64,000 nucleotides of DNA from an uncultured Porphyromonadaceae bacterium (GTDB lineage Bacteria > Bacteroidota > Bacteroidia > Bacteroidales > Muribaculaceae). The DNA is taken from the NCBI GenBank assembly GCA_900548975.1, contig URMS01000003.1, forward strand, positions 90,526 through 154,525, given 5' to 3'. Positions 59,771-64,000 of this stretch are shown here, one piece after another. The notes under the pieces are model-generated. The model ran no database searches. It saw nothing but the letters and a program-made list of their open reading frames with translations, and had not been told where the DNA came from. The translations under genes and the position numbers were made by a program. The stretch's first letter is position 1. Every line of letters starts with the position of its first letter.

Positions 59771-62083
59771 TCAGCGGGCGGTGACGATTATCTTTTCGGC
59801 TTTGGTGCCGGTGCGGCGGATGTAGATGCCGGGGGCGGTAGGCTTGTGGCCGACTTCGACACCGTCGATGCGGTAGTATCTTGCGGCTTCCGATTGGTCG
59901 GGGGTCTCGATGGCTTCTATGCCCGAAGTGAGGCCGACATGGGCCACATCGTCGGACAGGGAGTAGATGCGCGAGCCCATGAAGTCGCGATAGGCGAACA
60001 CGCGGTAGGCGTAGTGCTCGGCCGGAGCAGCTGCCAGACCCGAGAATGTGGCCGACAGATTGTCGATGCCCTCGATGGAGCGGTTTTCGACCTCGGTGAA
60101 TACCTCTGTACCCTTCGGCAGTGTCTGGGTAACAATAATCTGGTCGATATAGAATGGATATCCGTTATAGGAATATAATGCCAGTGGCATTCCCGATGTG
60201 CCTAAGCTGAAATTATAGGTGAGTTCTACCATTTCGCCTGCTTTTATCGGCTGGGAAGAATACGAAACCATACCGGCCTGCACCACAAGGTACTCGTCGG
60301 TAGCATCGGAATCGCCTATTACTCTTACCTTGACGGTGAAATTGCCGTTATTGGCACTGAGGTCGAGAGCCGGGGTCTGGATAATGCCCTGGATTCCCAT
60401 ATAGGAGCGAGTGCCTATCATTCCGCGGGCAAGATATGTGGCAATGCCGTACCAGCCGGGATTTGTGGTATAAGCGTCGAGTGCAAGAGGATTAATCATA
60501 TTGTAGAGGCCCACCGGGGCTTCGAGAGAGCCTTCGGTCACCTTTTCGAAGTCTTCCGACAGTATCTCTACCTCTTCCTGTTCCTGCTGTACAGTGTATA
60601 CCCTATAGTTGCATACCTGATATCCTTCGGCCTTGGGAGTCGCTTCCCAGCGGGCTGTGTAGCTGTCGCTGCCAATTTCGGTTCCACCGAGCAGATGTGG
60701 CGGTATCAGACCAAGGGCGGTGATTTCGTTCGATTCGGCCGATGTGAACATGTCGTTGACCGCTTTGACGGTATAGGAGTAATCCTTTTCGGCATCGATG
60801 CCCGTAACAACAATTGAGAGACCTGCCACGGCACCGTCGGTCATTACCGCAACAGGCTCGGGGTCGGTCATTATGCGGATATGGTCTATCACTATGCTCA
60901 CATCCTTGCCGGCGTCGTTGATCTCATCTTTATTGAAGTATACCTGTATGGACCTGACATCTTTGGGAAGATTGGAGGACAAGCGTATGATATTGCCCTC
61001 GGCGGGTATGCGCTCCACATCGTAGTTGCCGAGATTTATCCATTCGTTGTCCACAAAAACGCTCACAACCAGACGGCTGAAGCAAGGCTCGCCCGAAGGA
61101 TGCGAAGCAAAGAACGAGAAATCGAGGATTGGACGGTCGAACACCGGCGTTACGAAACCCTCGCCCTTAGCCCGGAAAATCATGCCTGTAGAGCCTTCAT
61201 AGCCGTCGGGCGACACATGGTCGGCATTGCGGGTGTTGCCGTAGACAACAGTCCAGCCTTCGGTAAAGCCGGGGTCATTTTTGTCGAGCTTGTTAGTACC
61301 GGCTATGATGTTGAGATTGTCGAAGTCCTCGATGGTTATGGCCTCTTCCACCTTCTTTTCGTAGACGGTGAGAAGATAGCTGTCGGCTTGCGCGCTGCTT
61401 TCCCAGTTTGCGGTAAAACCGTCGGCTGTAAAATTGGTTGCGGGAAGCGCCACCGGTGCCGGAATAGAAGTCTGAACTGCGGTCACTTTAATATCGTCGA
61501 CAAGCACTTTCTCAGTCGACATGGCCATCTGTATGAGGCAGCCTGAGAACTCGCCTTTGGAGAAGCTGACGGTGTAGTCTTTCCACTGGGGCGTTATGTC
61601 GGCGGTGGTGCGTTCGAGCGCACTGGTGGAATTCATAAGTGTCAGCGCCATTATGTCGGATGTTTTTGCGCTGTCGTATAATTTTGCTCGGAACGTGAGT
61701 GTCACATCACCGGCATATGCACCCTGAGGCGTGCGGAGGAAACCGGTATCTTCGATGTAACCACCGTTTCCGTCGGAATATTTACCGGTGAGAATAGCAC
61801 ATGCACCTCCGGCCTGATAGATGGCAGCGCCACTCCAGCCCGGCGTTTTTGTATATGAGGCGGGTATGGCACCTGTGCGTTTATCGGCTATATAGGTACC
61901 GTCGGGAGTGCTTTCGGAGCCGGCGCTCATTTTAGAAAAATCCTCTTCAAGCAAAACAGAGCTCTCTGCCGTTACGGCCGGTGCTTCACTGCGCTTCAGT
62001 GCCATAGGCACAAGCACTGTCTGCGCCAATGCGCCTGTGGCGGCGCAAAGGAGCAGACAGCACGATAATATTCGTACGTTCAT
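59771..62083 (-). CDS. Secreted 770-aa Fn3/choice-of-anchor protein with T9SS-type tail
   Basis: Secreted protein with signal peptide NVRILSCCLLLCAATGALAQ. Two or three jelly-roll domains are visible (about 45-200, EEDFSKMSAGSES; 245-400, IEDFDNLNIIAGTN; 505-650, LSEDFEKVTEGSLEAPVG), separated by Fn3-like linkers (LPATNFTADGFTANWESSAQ). The tail GIEAIETPDQ...YYRIDGVEVG...GIYIRRTGTKAEKIIV is of sorting-domain type. Second gene of a minus-strand pair, 18 bp downstream of the 614-aa protein gene. Function unknown. Confidence 0.86.
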   Translation of the reverse strand: MNVRILSCCLLLCAATGALAQTVLVPMALKRSEAPAVTAESSVLLEEDFSKMSAGSESTPDGTYIADKRTGAIPASYTKTPGWSGAAIYQAGGACAILTGKYSDGNGGYIEDTGFLRTPQGAYAGDVTLTFRAKLYDSAKTSDIMALTLMNSTSALERTTADITPQWKDYTVSFSKGEFSGCLIQMAMSTEKVLVDDIKVTAVQTSIPAPVALPATNFTADGFTANWESSAQADSYLLTVYEKKVEEAITIEDFDNLNIIAGTNKLDKNDPGFTEGWTVVYGNTRNADHVSPDGYEGSTGMIFRAKGEGFVTPVFDRPILDFSFFASHPSGEPCFSRLVVSVFVDNEWINLGNYDVERIPAEGNIIRLSSNLPKDVRSIQVYFNKDEINDAGKDVSIVIDHIRIMTDPEPVAVMTDGAVAGLSIVVTGIDAEKDYSYTVKAVNDMFTSAESNEITALGLIPPHLLGGTEIGSDSYTARWEATPKAEGYQVCNYRVYTVQQEQEEVEILSEDFEKVTEGSLEAPVGLYNMINPLALDAYTTNPGWYGIATYLARGMIGTRSYMGIQGIIQTPALDLSANNGNFTVKVRVIGDSDATDEYLVVQAGMVSYSSQPIKAGEMVELTYNFSLGTSGMPLALYSYNGYPFYIDQIIVTQTLPKGTEVFTEVENRSIEGIDNLSATFSGLAAAPAEHYAYRVFAYRDFMGSRIYSLSDDVAHVGLTSGIEAIETPDQSEAARYYRIDGVEVGHKPTAPGIYIRRTGTKAEKIIVTAR

Positions 62084-62101
62084 GTCGGTTTAACTATGGT
62101 A

Positions 62102-63946
62102 TTATTTTACAAGGGTCTTCACGCCGTTCACTATATATAGTCCGGCAGGAAGGGCATTGACGTCGGAAACATCCATGCGTATGCCCTGGAGATTGTATAT
62201 CACGACAGGAGCAGCTTCCTCACAGTCGATATTGTCGATACCCGAGCTTCCTTCGAGTGTGATATCGATGTTGTGTGCTTTGCTGACAGTGAAGGTATAT
62301 TTGCCGTCGGCAGCTTCTAAGGGAGTACCGTCGAGCGACACCTTGACACTCTTGTTCTCCTTTGGTGTTAACTCAATCTTGGTGTCGGCCAGAGTTTCGA
62401 AGCCTACACGCGAGGTGACGGGACGGATTTCGTCGGCGAGGACATCGACAGCGTCGAAGCCGCCTTCAGAGAATGTGAGCTCATAGTATTCGGGCTCAGC
62501 GGAGGCGCTTACGAATATCTTGGCGACAGAGCCTTCCGAAAGGCTGAATTTAAATGACTTCGAGAATAAGCTGCCGGTAGCGGTTATCTGTTCGTCGTTG
62601 GCATATACATAGGGAGTACGCGAGCTGTATCCGGCGAGGGAGAAAGGATTGTCTTCGGCGCAGATTTTGATGTGGTTGTAGCCGGTGACGAGTTCGATTT
62701 CATTGCCCGAAGCGTCCTTGAGAGTCCACATATTGGCATCGGCGTTGTCGAGATATATCACGGCATTGATATCGCGTACAATCTCTGAAACAGTAATCTC
62801 GATCTTGTCGTTTGCAACGAGGTCAGCAAACTGATAATTGCCGCTGTAGTTGGGGGTGACGGCATTGCCGTTCACAGTAGCGGATTCGATCTTGTAGTTG
62901 ACTTTGTCGAGCGGAGTGATGAGCAGGCTGTTGCGGTTCTCATTCATGGTCACGATGTTTTCACCCGCGGTGAGCTCGATTACATCGCCGGGATAGAGGT
63001 TGGAGCCATAGCGGGCTGTTATCGCAGCCGGAATATTGACGTTAAGCGAGATATTGAATTCCTGGTATTTCACCGCTCTAATAGATATGTTGATGTCGGC
63101 ATCGCGTACAATCAGTCGCTGGGGCGAGGAGAAGTCCGACTCGATACCGTCGACCAGATACTTGTCGAGCAGATAGTCGTCGGTATTGGCATGAATATAA
63201 AGTACTGTACCGGCATTAACCACAACACTTCCGCCGGAAATGTCCAGTTCTTCGCCGGAGGTGGAGTCTTTTGTCACTTTAGTCACATAGTCCTTGCTCA
63301 CTTCGTCGAAATCGAATGTCACGGTGCATTCTTTGTCGGGGAAACGGCTGGTAATATTTACGGTCTCATCGCAGGGCATCGCTATGTAATAGACATTTCC
63401 TTTCTGGTCTATGCCTTCGGTTCCATCACCCACAGTAACCATATAGAGGGGTACCTGCGCGCTGACCGACGAGTAGATTTTCAGAGTTTTCTCCTTCTCG
63501 GGATTATATTTGATGGTATTGTCGCCGTCGGTGAGCGCCACTTCTCTCTTGGATTCGTCGAATGCCACCGTTACGGCCGAAGCCACATCGACGCTCACAT
63601 TTACCGATGCCGTGTAGTATGCGTCGGCGGTAGAGGTCTTTACATAGTATTTTGCACCTTCGGAGTATGTGCCGAAAGACGCCTTGTTGCCTTCGACAGT
63701 TATAGAGTAGGAGCCGCCTTCCCATATAACCTCTTCGAGGATGTTTCCTTCTGTGGCCTCGATGCTTATATAGAACGATTCGATTTCGTTGTCGCCGGCC
63801 ACAAGTTCGCCGGCGTAGGGCTCATAGTCGACACTGAGTGCGATTCTCGAAGGGTCATCGATATTGAGCGTGATCTTCGCTGCACTTGCCACGAAAGAAA
63901 CCAGGCCGATCATGGACAAACATAAAAAAATGTAGAATTTTTTCAT
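62102..63946 (-). CDS. Secreted 614-aa beta-rich protein with T9SS-type tail
   Basis: Secreted protein with no recognised domain except its ends. The start at 63946 (MKKFYIFLCLSMIGLVSFVA) gives a clear signal peptide; the frame continues upstream but offers no better start. The body is a series of beta-rich segments of about 80 residues with a recurring 'G.N.I.......F' feel (LVAGDNEIESFYISIE, LTDGDNTIKYNPEKE, LTAGENIVTMNENR, LVTGYNHIKICAEDN), suggesting repeated domains. The tail GIDNIDCEE...LPAGLYIVNGVKTLVK is a short sorting-type ending. First gene of the minus-strand pair. Confidence 0.82.
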   Translation of the reverse strand: MKKFYIFLCLSMIGLVSFVASAAKITLNIDDPSRIALSVDYEPYAGELVAGDNEIESFYISIEATEGNILEEVIWEGGSYSITVEGNKASFGTYSEGAKYYVKTSTADAYYTASVNVSVDVASAVTVAFDESKREVALTDGDNTIKYNPEKEKTLKIYSSVSAQVPLYMVTVGDGTEGIDQKGNVYYIAMPCDETVNITSRFPDKECTVTFDFDEVSKDYVTKVTKDSTSGEELDISGGSVVVNAGTVLYIHANTDDYLLDKYLVDGIESDFSSPQRLIVRDADINISIRAVKYQEFNISLNVNIPAAITARYGSNLYPGDVIELTAGENIVTMNENRNSLLITPLDKVNYKIESATVNGNAVTPNYSGNYQFADLVANDKIEITVSEIVRDINAVIYLDNADANMWTLKDASGNEIELVTGYNHIKICAEDNPFSLAGYSSRTPYVYANDEQITATGSLFSKSFKFSLSEGSVAKIFVSASAEPEYYELTFSEGGFDAVDVLADEIRPVTSRVGFETLADTKIELTPKENKSVKVSLDGTPLEAADGKYTFTVSKAHNIDITLEGSSGIDNIDCEEAAPVVIYNLQGIRMDVSDVNALPAGLYIVNGVKTLVK

Positions 63947-64000
63947 ATTACTGTCCGCTAAACCATAAAAAGTCGAGTCCAACTTCTTGAATGGCAGAAG

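Overview
The window looks like a chromosome segment of a GC-rich gut Bacteroidales, most likely Muribaculaceae (family level is inference). Evidence: a Bacteroidetes-type dcw cluster, families typical of the phylum (DUF4494, DUF2851, DUF4369, GYF/dispanin + DUF2752), TAnnTTTG promoter boxes with an upstream TTG/TTTG instead of sigma70 boxes, weak Shine-Dalgarno sites, and many secreted proteins ending in type IX secretion (T9SS)-like C-terminal sorting domains. No tRNA, rRNA, CRISPR array or prophage was seen.

Layout. 1-11.3 kb: division and cell-wall cluster mraY-murD-ftsW-murG-murC-ftsQ-ftsA-ftsZ, followed by an overlapping sirtuin gene. 11.3-13.7 kb: SGNH hydrolase, DUF4494 protein and YggS. 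13.9-18.9 kb: an operon of a GEVED/T9SS secreted protein and an M6-like metalloprotease; the first gene carries a run of nine G in its signal-peptide region that puts it out of frame. 18.9-20.9 kb: an AT-richer two-gene islet of unknown function between 48-bp direct repeats. 20.9-30.3 kb: MazG-like, deoC, GYF/dispanin, DUF2752, a tail-anchored protein, GH31 glucosidase, ribE, DUF2851, thyA, folA. 30.4-34.4 kb: a 1186-aa secreted protein and a nested palindromic element. 34.4-38.3 kb: asd, a CPA2 antiporter and TcdA. 38.5-46.3 kb: a 2600-aa subtilisin-like T9SS protease. 46.4-54.1 kb: RsmI-like, WalJ-like, coaD, S41 protease, a small membrane protein, OMPLA-like phospholipase, DUF4369 lipoprotein, YifB/ComM. 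54.1-55.1 kb: a REP-associated (RAYT-like) transposase with an extra C-terminal domain, next to a palindrome. 55.2-64 kb: three more large secreted proteins.

Housekeeping genes are packed with 1-4 bp overlaps and are probably translationally coupled. Seven T9SS-type cargo proteins, two of them proteases, make this a surface/secretome-rich stretch, although no T9SS machinery gene is present. The points most worth following up are the poly-G frame switch, the RAYT-like protein with a possible Rossmann/SLOG-type tail together with the palindromic repeats, the direct-repeat-flanked islet, and the recurrent AGTTAAGA long-hairpin spacers between co-directional genes.
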